DNA of 64,000 bases, from assembly GCF_000979455.1 (NCBI RefSeq), contig NZ_JJOY01000040.1:1-64000 (forward strand), read 5' to 3'. Each line of letters opens with the position of its first letter. Positions within the stretch are counted from its first letter, which is position 1. The notes beneath the pieces were generated by a model, which made no database searches, was not told where the DNA came from, and was given only the letters and a program-made list of their open reading frames with translations. Positions 7,933 to 15,798 of the stretch are shown here, piece after piece. A program made the position numbers and the translations under genes. This DNA comes from Methanosarcina sp. 2.H.T.1A.6 (GTDB lineage: Archaea > Halobacteriota > Methanosarcinia > Methanosarcinales > Methanosarcinaceae).

Positions 7933-10068
7933 ATGAAACTACCACTTATCTGTCCTGAAAAGGAGTGCTGCCGGGGAAAAAAAGAATGCATGCCTGGTAA
8001 AGGGCTACCCAAAATCGTACTTGTAGGAAGCCCTAACGTGGGCAAAAGCAGCCTTTTTAATGCCCTTTCAGGAAGTTATACTGTTGTCTCAAACTATCCG
8101 GGGACCTCAGTTGAGGTCAGCCGGGGAAAAAGCAGGATTGGAGACCTGGAGTACGAAATTATCGACACTCCTGGAATGTATTCCCTGCTCCCTGTTAGCG
8201 AAGAAGAGAGAGTCTCCCAGCGCCTGCTCTTTGACGAGAAAACCTTTGTCTGCCTGCATGTGGTGGATGCCAGGAATCTCAGGCGCATGCTCTCATTTAC
8301 ACTCCAGCTCCTTGAAGCCAGGCTCCCCCTTATCCTTGTCCTGAACATGATGGACGAAGCTGAGGAAAGGGGAATAGAAATTGACATACAGAGACTCAGC
8401 CTGTCCCTCGGAATCCCTGTGGTAGGCACGGTTTCAAGTGAGGGGAAAGGAATTGAAGAACTCAAAGCTTCAATTATGAAATATTCTCATGAGAAACTTA
8501 CTCAGGAGAAAACCACGCCGGAAATCGATTACGGGCCTGAAGTAGAGCCGTACATCTCGAAAATAGAAGGTTTGCTGGAAACTGTAGAGGAAACAGGGAT
8601 ATCAAAAAGGTCCCTTGCTCTCCTGCTACTTCAGGGAGACAGGACGGCACTTGATTTTGTATACAGCCCCGGCGAGGTTTACCGGCATAAAATAGAGAAA
8701 TGTGAGGCAGGGAAAAATGATTTTGAGGAGCTTCAGAATGAGCAGTTTCAGAAACTTGCAGAAACAGCCTCAGTAAAAGCAGGAGTCCCTCTGTCATACC
8801 TGTTCACCCTCAAGAGGCAGGAGCCTGTAAACGAGATCGTAGAACAGGTAATGGGAGTACAGGGAAAGGAAAAAGAAGCAGCGAAGGAAACAAAAAACGA
8901 AAAGAAAAAAAGGGAAACGAAAAAAGTCTTCCTCGCAGAAAACATCGATAGCGTGCTAACCCATCCGTTGCTTGGCATCCCGGTGCTTCTCCTTGTCCTT
9001 TACTTCGGACTTTACCGTTTCGTAGGAGTCTTTGCAGCAGGCACTCTTGTAGACCTCCTGGAAAATAGGTTATTCGGAGAGTACATAAACCCCCTGGTGA
9101 CCACATGGTTCACATCCCTTGTGCCATACCCTGCCCTGCAGGACCTCTTTGTAGGAGAGTACGGGATATTTACGCAGGCCGTAACCTACGCAATTGCCCT
9201 TATCCTGCCGATAGTGGGAGCTTTCTTCCTTGTCTTCTCAATTATCGAAGATACGGGATACCTCCCAAGGCTGGGTCTGCTCCTGGACGGGATGTTCAAA
9301 AAAATTGGGCTCAGTGGAAGGGCAGTAATTCCGATGGTGCTTGGTTTTGGCTGCTCAACCATGGCTACGATGGTCACGCGGACTCTTGAGACAAAAAGGG
9401 AAAGGCTGATTTCAACCATTCTGCTCGCCCTTGCCATCCCCTGCTCGGCCCAGCTTGGCATTATTCTTTCCGTTCTTTCCGGAAACCCAAACGGATTGAT
9501 TGTCTGGGCAGGTGTAATAGTACTTGAGTTTGCCTTCATAGGATACCTGGCTGCCAGAATCCTGCCAGGAGAAGCCCCGACATTCATACTGGAAATGCCT
9601 CCTCTCAGGATACCGCGGCTTTCAAACATAGCAGTTAAGACCTACTCAAGAATGCACTGGTACTTCCTGGAAGTCCTGCCCCTCTTTGTCCTGGCAAGCG
9701 TGCTGATCTGGATAGGAAGGCTGACAGGTCTTTTTGCCCTTGCCCTGAAAGCTATGGAATATCCGACAGTCTGGATCGGCCTGCCTTCTGATGCTGCCGA
9801 TATATTTCTCTTCGGCTTTTTCAGAAGGGACTTCGGAGCAGCAGGGCTCTACGGAATGCATGATGCCGGGTTACTTACCGGTGTGCAGCTTGTGGTTGCG
9901 GCAGTCACTCTGACCCTCTTTATGCCCTGCATTGCCCAGTTCATGATGACAATAAAGGAGAGAGGATTTAAAATGGCCCTTGCAATCTCCGGCTTCATTT
10001 TCCCCTCTGCTTTCCTTGCAGGCTTTATTGTAAACACCCTGCTGACCGCGCTGGGGGTGAAACTGTAA
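7933..10068 (+). CDS. feoB: ferrous iron transport protein B
   Basis: Membrane Fe(II) importer with an N-terminal G domain, 711 residues. A short cysteine-rich leader (CPEKECC, C19) precedes the GTPase motifs: G1 GSPNVGKS (residues 32-39), G3 DTPG (about 78) and G4 NMMD (about 139). A charged, Lys/Glu-rich linker near 310-335 leads into the transmembrane part with two Gate-like segments (GFGCSTMA and FMPCIAQF each carry a conserved cysteine). The ATG lies just after two DtxR-type palindromes. The 3' end is unusual: a GGGGG run three codons before the stop allows a -1 slip into a zinc-ribbon frame that reaches feoA. Confidence 0.96.
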   Translation: MKLPLICPEKECCRGKKECMPGKGLPKIVLVGSPNVGKSSLFNALSGSYTVVSNYPGTSVEVSRGKSRIGDLEYEIIDTPGMYSLLPVSEEERVSQRLLFDEKTFVCLHVVDARNLRRMLSFTLQLLEARLPLILVLNMMDEAEERGIEIDIQRLSLSLGIPVVGTVSSEGKGIEELKASIMKYSHEKLTQEKTTPEIDYGPEVEPYISKIEGLLETVEETGISKRSLALLLLQGDRTALDFVYSPGEVYRHKIEKCEAGKNDFEELQNEQFQKLAETASVKAGVPLSYLFTLKRQEPVNEIVEQVMGVQGKEKEAAKETKNEKKKRETKKVFLAENIDSVLTHPLLGIPVLLLVLYFGLYRFVGVFAAGTLVDLLENRLFGEYINPLVTTWFTSLVPYPALQDLFVGEYGIFTQAVTYAIALILPIVGAFFLVFSIIEDTGYLPRLGLLLDGMFKKIGLSGRAVIPMVLGFGCSTMATMVTRTLETKRERLISTILLALAIPCSAQLGIILSVLSGNPNGLIVWAGVIVLEFAFIGYLAARILPGEAPTFILEMPPLRIPRLSNIAVKTYSRMHWYFLEVLPLFVLASVLIWIGRLTGLFALALKAMEYPTVWIGLPSDAADIFLFGFFRRDFGAAGLYGMHDAGLLTGVQLVVAAVTLTLFMPCIAQFMMTIKERGFKMALAISGFIFPSAFLAGFIVNTLLTALGVKL

Positions 10069-10229
10069 ACTGCCCCCTCTGCGGAAGCGAATTTGAAAAA
10101 GCAGATGAATCGAAATGTACCGGCTGCGGAAAACTGCACAACTGCAACAAACAGTGCTGCCCTTCCTGCGGGTACGAACTTGTAAAAGAAGCAAAGATAA
10201 TACAGCTTATAAGGAGACTCTTTAAATGA
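10053..10229 (+). CDS. zinc-ribbon frame overlapping the feoB end, no canonical start codon
   Basis: In the -1 frame relative to feoB, bases 10071-10226 encode a compact double zinc ribbon: CPLC, CTGC, CNKQC and CPSC, then a basic helix ending IIQLIRRLFK. Its TGA (10227-10229) overlaps the feoA ATG as ATGA, the pattern of translationally coupled genes. The frame is open from a TAA at 9969, yet no ATG, GTG or TTG occurs in it. The only obvious entry is the five-G run at 10053-10057, where a ribosome reading feoB could slip back one base. Other explanations are a rare start codon or a one-base sequence error that splits a longer FeoB. Function is unknown; iron sensing or FeoB assembly is speculative. 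Confidence 0.55.
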   Translation, partial: GGETVNCPLCGSEFEKADESKCTGCGKLHNCNKQCCPSCGYELVKEAKIIQLIRRLFK

Positions 10230-10489
10230 TAGCAGAAAACTCACATCTTTCTCTGAATCCCTCCCTTAAAACTACCACACTTTCCTCAATGGAACCTAAA
10301 AAAGCAGGGAAGATCTCCCATCTGGAAACAAAAAACACTGGGATTTTGCAGAAACTGATAGCAATGGGGATCCTGCCCGGCATGCCTGTTACGCTGCTCA
10401 GGCGCTCCCCGTCCTACCTTTTTGAAGTGGATCAGACCCGCTATGCCGTGGACAGGGAAATTGCAAACCATATTTATGTCAGCTATTGA
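10226..10489 (+). CDS. feoA: ferrous iron transport protein A
   Basis: A small SH3-like cytosolic protein (87 residues) that supports FeoB. Typical FeoA features are the leader-to-barrel segment LQKLIAMGILPGMPVTLLRR (residues about 41-60 in this protein), with the conserved L-x-x-M-G-(I/L)-x-P-G-x-x-(V/I) motif, and the end DREIANHIYV. AAGGAGA lies eight bases upstream of the ATG, and the ATG overlaps the stop of the zinc-ribbon frame, so it is in the feoB operon. The first 25 residues are extra compared with minimal FeoA proteins. Confidence 0.93.
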   Translation: MIAENSHLSLNPSLKTTTLSSMEPKKAGKISHLETKNTGILQKLIAMGILPGMPVTLLRRSPSYLFEVDQTRYAVDREIANHIYVSY

Positions 10490-10627
10490 GCCGGCACAGG
10501 GTCAGAAGAATCACAGTAAATACAGAAGAATAGAAGTAATTGAGCTGCAGGTTTCAGGAGCAGAACTTCTCAATTCTTCTGTAAAAAGACGCAGCCCGGA
10601 AAAAGAAATCGGGAAAAAAGGAGGGAT

Positions 10628-11167
10628 TTATTCCTTCACATGCCTGACAATGTGCCCGGCTTCAGGAATGATAATCTTAGAAAGGGCAAGCTTCACCGCG
10701 TTTGGAGACCCTGGCAGACAGAATACAGCCTTTCCTTTTATTACGCCTGCCGAAGCCCGGGTAAGGATTACCGATGTTCCTATTTCTTCAAGGCTTTTAT
10801 ACCTGAAAAGTTCCCCGAAGCCAGGGATTTCCTTCTCAAAAAGAGGGGCTACGGACTCGATAGTCAGGTCTTTTGGAGCAAGCCCTGTGCCTCCGCTTGT
10901 TATGACAAGATCCGCAGAACTGTCAAGAGCGTCAGAAATGGCATCAAGAAATATATTTTTTTCATCGGGCACAAGCCTGTAGAAAGAGATATTGTTGCCT
11001 GCGGCCTCAAGAAGTTCTTTCATAGCTTTTCCCGATAGGTCTTCCGCCTCATCGGGAGAAATTGAATCCCCATACTTTTCGTATCTTGAGGTCGAAATCG
11101 TAATTAAAGCGAAAGAAAAAGATTTTTTAGCATCTTTTTTGTGAATTTCTGGTGTAGATTCTTTCAT
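10628..11167 (-). CDS. moaB: MoaB/MogA-type molybdopterin adenylyltransferase
   Basis: Protein of the MoCF-biosynthesis (MPT-binding) fold that adenylates molybdopterin during molybdenum or tungsten cofactor assembly, needed for formylmethanofuran dehydrogenase. Signatures are VITSGGTGLAPKDLTIE (the GGTG pterin loop), IPGFGELFR, and the late loop VFCLPGSPNAVKLAL. The ATG at 11167 gives 179 residues; an in-frame TTG at 11185 adds six. It converges on feoA with a 138-base gap and is otherwise alone. Confidence 0.9.
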   Translation of the reverse strand: MKESTPEIHKKDAKKSFSFALITISTSRYEKYGDSISPDEAEDLSGKAMKELLEAAGNNISFYRLVPDEKNIFLDAISDALDSSADLVITSGGTGLAPKDLTIESVAPLFEKEIPGFGELFRYKSLEEIGTSVILTRASAGVIKGKAVFCLPGSPNAVKLALSKIIIPEAGHIVRHVKE

Positions 11168-11224
11168 GAAAACAGCACTCTCCAATATTTCAGATTATTC
11201 TCTTTTTCTGGGTATCCTGTTCAG

Positions 11225-11303
11225 TTCCCACATTATGATTCCACATTATGTTTCCACATTATGATTCCACATTATGTTTCCACGTTATGTTTCCACATTA
11301 TGT
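11225..11303. repeat. 13-bp tandem repeat, 6 copies
   Basis: Six copies of TTCCACATTATGW, the first one base longer, and one with A to G. The array sits between the divergent moaB and DUF1786 genes, about 80 bases before the DUF1786 start, and so overlaps their promoter area. Confidence 0.85.
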
Positions 11304-11385
11304 CTATTCATCCTGTTATCCCGTATCCTGTTATGTTTACTTGCCTGCCCATATTTTAATAACTTACCAGCCCAATGCTCAGGTT

Positions 11386-12543
11386 ATGCATATACTTGCG
11401 GCGGATATAGGAACAGGTACGCAGGATATTCTGCTCTTTGATTCGGAAAAAGAGGTTGAAAACAGCCTGATAATGGTCATGCCCGCTCCCACACAGGTTA
11501 CTGCGGAAAGAGTGAGGAGAGTAACAAAGGCAGGAAAGGCGCTTGTACTTACCGGAAACATAATGGGAGGAGGGCCCTCGGCGTGGGCTGTCCGCACTCA
11601 CCTGAAAGCAGGCCTTCCGGTGTATGCCACTGAAGAAGCTGCTCTGACCATTCATGACAACCTTGAGAGAGTGAAGGCTTTCGGAGTCCGGATTGTCTCG
11701 GAGGAGGAGGCAAAGAAACTTGCAGGTTCAGGGGAGGCGCTGGAAATTGTTATGCAGGACTTTGACCCCTGTGCCGTATCATGCGCACTTTCAAATTTTG
11801 AAGTCAGGATGCCGGAAAATTATGCGGTGGCGGTACAGGACCACGGAAACGCCCCGGATAAGAGCAACAGAGTCTACAGGTTTAAACTTTTAAAAGAACT
11901 TATAGATAAAGGAGGAAAACTCGAAAACTTTGTGTACCGGCCCGAAGAAATCCCGCAGGCTTTTACCCGCATGAAAGCCCAGGCAGATTCGCTTCTTAAA
12001 GCCACGACAGCCCTTAAAACGCGGGCAGTTTTCATGGATACGGGGCCTGCAGCCATATTCGGGGCTCTTACTGACCCTGTAGCCGTCCAGCCTTCCATCG
12101 TGGTCAATATAGGAAACGGGCATACTCTTGGGGCTCTTGTAAATGAAAACCGGATCACAGCTATTTTTGAGCATCATAGTTCCAGCATGGACCCGAAAAA
12201 GCTCCAGGACTATGTTATAAGACTTGCCGGGGGGGAGCTTGGCTTTGAGGAAGTCTTTAATGACGGAGGGCATGGTGCATATGTAAAGGAAGCCCCTGGC
12301 ATTGAGCAGGTGCGCTCTATAATGGTTACAGGTCCGAAAAGGGAGATGCTTGAAAAGCTCCCGGGCTCAGAAGTCAGGCAGGAAATTTCAAAAAAGCTGC
12401 ACTTTGCCGCACCCTTCGGGAGTATGATGCTTTCAGGCTGCTTCGGGCTTCTTACAGGATTTTTTGAGAAATATCCGGAACCATCATATAAACAACCGGA
12501 GGCTATCAATAAAACTTATAAACCACTAAGTAGTAGGGAATAA
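11386..12543 (+). CDS. DUF1786 protein, ASKHA-fold-like
   Basis: A 385-residue conserved methanogen protein of unknown role. The opening HILAADIGTGTQDILLFD resembles the phosphate-1 loop of the acetate kinase/Hsp70/actin (ASKHA) fold, and VVNIGNGHTLGALV (about 227-240) looks like the matching phosphate-2 motif. A GG-rich segment, LTGNIMGGGPSAWAVRTHL, follows the first subdomain. The frame is open upstream through the 13-bp repeats to a spurious ATG at 11248, but the product aligns with itself as a fold only from ATG 11386, so I start there. It has no linked partner; the next gene is rpl10e. Confidence 0.75.
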   Translation: MHILAADIGTGTQDILLFDSEKEVENSLIMVMPAPTQVTAERVRRVTKAGKALVLTGNIMGGGPSAWAVRTHLKAGLPVYATEEAALTIHDNLERVKAFGVRIVSEEEAKKLAGSGEALEIVMQDFDPCAVSCALSNFEVRMPENYAVAVQDHGNAPDKSNRVYRFKLLKELIDKGGKLENFVYRPEEIPQAFTRMKAQADSLLKATTALKTRAVFMDTGPAAIFGALTDPVAVQPSIVVNIGNGHTLGALVNENRITAIFEHHSSSMDPKKLQDYVIRLAGGELGFEEVFNDGGHGAYVKEAPGIEQVRSIMVTGPKREMLEKLPGSEVRQEISKKLHFAAPFGSMMLSGCFGLLTGFFEKYPEPSYKQPEAINKTYKPLSSRE

Positions 12544-12560
12544 GTCACCTAAGCTCGGGA

Positions 12561-12570
12561 TATATAAAAT
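12561..12570 (+). promoter_or_regulatory. TATA box of a candidate RNA gene
   Basis: TATATAAAAT preceded by GGGA, 18 bases after the DUF1786 stop. Transcription would begin about 25 bases downstream, near 12586-12590, at the first hairpin of the structured segment described next. Confidence 0.45.
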
Positions 12571-12585
12571 TTTAGGGACTGTAGA

Positions 12586-12690
12586 ATTTCAGGCGTGAAA
12601 TTCCCTATCGGAGAACATGGGGACGCAAAAGTTTCCTGCCAACCCGTAAGGGCAGATTTACAGATAAATGTAAATACAGGCAGGTAGCTC
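12586..12690 (+). ncRNA. candidate structured RNA upstream of rpl10e
   Basis: Four stems can be drawn by eye. GAATTTC/GAAATTC (12584-12590 with 12597-12603) is followed by CCCTAT/ATGGGG (12603-12608 with 12617-12622). Then CCTGCC (12635-12640) pairs with GGCAGG (12679-12684), enclosing CCC-GTAA-GGG with a GNRA tetraloop (12643-12652) and ATTTAC/GTAAAT (12656-12661 with 12670-12675). The single-stranded joint GGGGACGCAAAAG followed later by GGTAGC recalls the core of GEMM (c-di-GMP-I) riboswitches, but other consensus parts are missing. A separate TATA box at 12754 suggests that rpl10e has its own start, so this could be an independent RNA or a leader. Not verified. Confidence 0.4.
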
Positions 12691-12725
12691 TATATGCACA
12701 TATCTGATACTGAATGGTTTGCTAA

Positions 12726-13346
<621 letters not shown>

Positions 13347-13383
13347 CCGGTAAATCCTTAAAGATTACAAAGGAGTCTAAAGA

Positions 13384-13992
13384 ATGTATGATTACGAAGA
13401 GCTTTTGGATCGTGCAATGGCAAAGATGCCGGACACCGAGACTACTGATGCTCGATTCGTAATCCCTGAACCCAAACTCTTTTCCGAAGGTAAAACCACA
13501 ATTCTGGATAACTTTGGAAACATTGCAGACATCCTTAACCGGGACCCTGACCACCTGATGAAATATCTCACCAGGGAACTGGGGACTGCAGGGAAGATAG
13601 AAGGCACACGTGCAGTCTTCCAGGGCAGGTTTACGAGAGCTCAGATTACAGATAATATTCAGGCATATGTTGACGAATACGTTATGTGTTCGGAATGCGA
13701 ACGCCCTGATACCCAGCTTGTAAGGGTGGACAGAGTGCTTATCCTGAAATGTGCTGCTTGTGGGGCTCACAGACCTGTCAAAAAGAGAAAGGTAAGCAAC
13801 GTGGTTGTCAGGGATGCTATCGAAGAAGGCGGAACCTACGAACTCAGGATAGATGCCGTTGGGTCCAAAGGTGACGGGATAGCAAAAATCGATAAGTACA
13901 CAGTCTTCGTGCCCGGAGCCGCAAAAGGCGATGTGGTCAAAGTAAAAATAAAGAAAATCAGCGGAAACCTTGCCTTCTCAGAAAGGGCATAA
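13384..13992 (+). CDS. translation initiation factor aIF2 subunit beta with TRAM domain
   Basis: Beta subunit of the heterotrimeric factor that delivers initiator Met-tRNA to the small subunit. Residues 1-135 form the usual protein: the [14 protein letters not shown] helix that binds gamma, the central alpha/beta domain ([12 protein letters not shown]) and the zinc ribbon with CSEC (about 101-104) and CAAC (about 119-122). Residues 140-202 add a TRAM-type OB fold ([20 protein letters not shown]), an RNA-binding extension known in Methanosarcinales. AAGGAG lies upstream of the ATG. Downstream is a 330-base spacer with a long hairpin. Confidence 0.95.
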   Translation: MYDYEELLDRAMAKMPDTETTDARFVIPEPKLFSEGKTTILDNFGNIADILNRDPDHLMKYLTRELGTAGKIEGTRAVFQGRFTRAQITDNIQAYVDEYVMCSECERPDTQLVRVDRVLILKCAACGAHRPVKKRKVSNVVVRDAIEEGGTYELRIDAVGSKGDGIAKIDKYTVFVPGAAKGDVVKVKIKKISGNLAFSERA

Positions 13993-14325
13993 GGTTTAAG
14001 CTTTTTTTTAAATACTTTAAGAGGCTGTCCAGGCTGACTACTAATTAATTTCAGTCATCGTGTCGGACAGCCGAAGTCCTCATTTTCAAGACTGATATTC
14101 TGATATTCAACATAATTTCATGTTCAGTATTACATTCAGGCACTGCCTATTTTTAAAGAGTTTGCAGCTTTCTGAGGCTGGTTTAAAGTATATTTTTCGA
14201 ATAAAACGCCCCCGTTTAACTCGGAAAAAACAGGAATGATTTAAACGAGCGGTTTAAACCAGAGACGGTTTTAAATATTTGCCAGTTAAATCAGGAACTT
14301 GTAAGAAAATGACCTGTGAGGAAAA
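13993..14325. other. spacer after aIF2-beta
   Basis: No gene is seen. A T7-A3 tract at 14002-14013 and the inverted repeat at 14023-14072 probably end the aIF2-beta transcript. The stretch TTTAAACGAGCGGTTTAAACC near 14240 is palindromic and lies close to the promoter of the next gene. Confidence 0.4.
14023..14072. repeat. inverted repeat GGCTGTCC...GGACAGCC
   Basis: GGCTGTCC at 14023-14030 pairs with GGACAGCC at 14065-14072, and further inward GACT pairs with AGTC. The motif TGTCGGACAGCC recurs at 19970-19982. It could be a terminator stem or a small repeat related to insertion-sequence ends. Confidence 0.5.
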
Positions 14326-15540
14326 ATGACTCCTGAAAAAAAGACTGTACCGGACTCTCATGTAAGGGACAGAAATATAGAACTTTTCTCCATGCCAGGG
14401 CTGTCTGTGAACCTTCAGCGGTATGAAGGAAAAGCCCTGAAACTTACAGCAAGCGGGACCCTGAAAGCAGCCTGCGGCCCTATACTGAAAAAGATGAATT
14501 CACGTCTTCAGGAAGAAAAAGCAGCTCTTGTACAGGAGGACAGGGTTGTTCCTTCAGCATGGCTGCCTCCCATCCCAGGCCCCGTTTTCAAGCGCCTTAT
14601 TTTTGCAGAAATTCATATAGCTCTGGGAAAATATATTCCTGAAACCGTCTCCATTGAGCTCACCCGCCAGACCAGTTCAAGGTACCCGCCAGGAACAACT
14701 GCTGACGAACTGGATACAGGCACAATTAAAAGAATAATAGACGAAGCCCTGGAACTTGGGACCCTCATTATTACTTTTACCGAGAATGATCCCCTGCTGA
14801 AGGAAGATGTCTTCGAGCTTATCGAGTATGTGGACAAAACCCGTGCTATAGTGAACTGTTCCACCTGGGGCACGGATTTTTCAAAAGAAACTGCCCTTAA
14901 ATTAAAAGAAGCCGGACTTCATTCCCTCATGGTTGGCGTTTATTCAACTAATCCCGAAAAACACGATGCTGCCAGAAACTCCCCAGGAGCGTACGACCGG
15001 GCTGTCTCTGCCATAAAACTGGCTCTTGAAGCAGGGCTTCTGGTTGTAATGACAACTCACGCCTCTCCCTCAAACATTCAGGAACTTCCTGCCCTCTATG
15101 ATCTTGCATCGGAACTCGGGGTACATGAGTTTTCAGTCTGGGAAGCAATGCCAAAAACCAGAGGTGAACCTGCGCTTAATGACAGGAACCGGAAAACAAT
15201 TCTTGAGATGTACAGGAAGATAAACTCGGACCCGGAAGGCCCTCGCATGTTTTCAAACACTTATTTCGAAGGGCAGATGATGGGTGCAATGGCAGGCCGG
15301 CGCTGGATGCATGTAACCGCCGATGGTGATGTAAAACCAAGCCCTTACCCTCCTTTCAGATTCGGGAATGTAAAAGAAGTACCCTTAAAAGAGATCTGGC
15401 AGAGAATCAGGAGCTATCCGTATTTCCAGCGGCAGAAAAGTTTGAGCCCCATGCACGACCCCGAGTTTATGGAATTCGTTGACAAGATCCCTGAAGAGGC
15501 AAAACTGCCCTATCCTTTTGAAAAGATTTGCGAGAAATAA
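14326..15540 (+). CDS. radical-SAM/SPASM-like protein lacking all cluster cysteines
   Basis: A 404-residue protein with the overall plan of a radical SAM enzyme but no iron-sulfur ligands. After a 100-residue N-terminal part, residues 106-117 read ETVSIELTRQTS, the first strand that normally runs into CxxxCxxC; here the loop is TSSRYPPGT. The later TIM-barrel signals are present: TFTENDPLL, INCSTWGTDFS-like strand, LMVGVYSTNPEKHDAAR (substrate loop) and the SAM-ribose strand. Near the end, DGDVKPSPYPPFRFGNVKEV matches the SPASM lead-in in which the first residue after GDV-x-P is usually Cys. Probably a non-catalytic or cluster-free paralogue. Start ATG follows GTGAGGAAAA. Monocistronic. Confidence 0.7.
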   Translation: MTPEKKTVPDSHVRDRNIELFSMPGLSVNLQRYEGKALKLTASGTLKAACGPILKKMNSRLQEEKAALVQEDRVVPSAWLPPIPGPVFKRLIFAEIHIALGKYIPETVSIELTRQTSSRYPPGTTADELDTGTIKRIIDEALELGTLIITFTENDPLLKEDVFELIEYVDKTRAIVNCSTWGTDFSKETALKLKEAGLHSLMVGVYSTNPEKHDAARNSPGAYDRAVSAIKLALEAGLLVVMTTHASPSNIQELPALYDLASELGVHEFSVWEAMPKTRGEPALNDRNRKTILEMYRKINSDPEGPRMFSNTYFEGQMMGAMAGRRWMHVTADGDVKPSPYPPFRFGNVKEVPLKEIWQRIRSYPYFQRQKSLSPMHDPEFMEFVDKIPEEAKLPYPFEKICEK

Positions 15541-15752
15541 CCGGGGCATATAAACAGAATTGCTTAGAATTTACTGGCAGCCGGATGAGAATATTAAAGA
15601 AACAAAAGCAGATAGATAACAGGTAGATGACAGTATCCAGGGCTGACAGAAGATAAACATTTACATATGAGCAGGTATTTTTAAAGAGCAATTTAGCCGG
15701 AGTGGGGTTTACACCCTTATTTACGTCACCCTTATTTATGTAGCAAGAAAAA

Positions 15753-15784
15753 GCTGCCTTCGGCAATTTTCCGGAAAAGGCAGC
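15753..15784 (+). promoter_or_regulatory. hairpin immediately before trpS
   Basis: GCTGCCTT (15753-15760) and AAGGCAGC (15777-15784) form an eight-pair stem, extended inside by CGG/CCG. It ends two bases before the upstream possible trpS start (15787) and five before the GAGGG ribosome site of the better start (15799). It could influence trpS translation or stability. Confidence 0.5.
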
Positions 15785-15798
15785 CCATGAGGGACTTT

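Noticed and set aside
11248-11385. N-terminal extension of the DUF1786 protein
   Set aside because: It is translated 13-bp repeat sequence with no ribosome site; the conserved protein begins at 11386.
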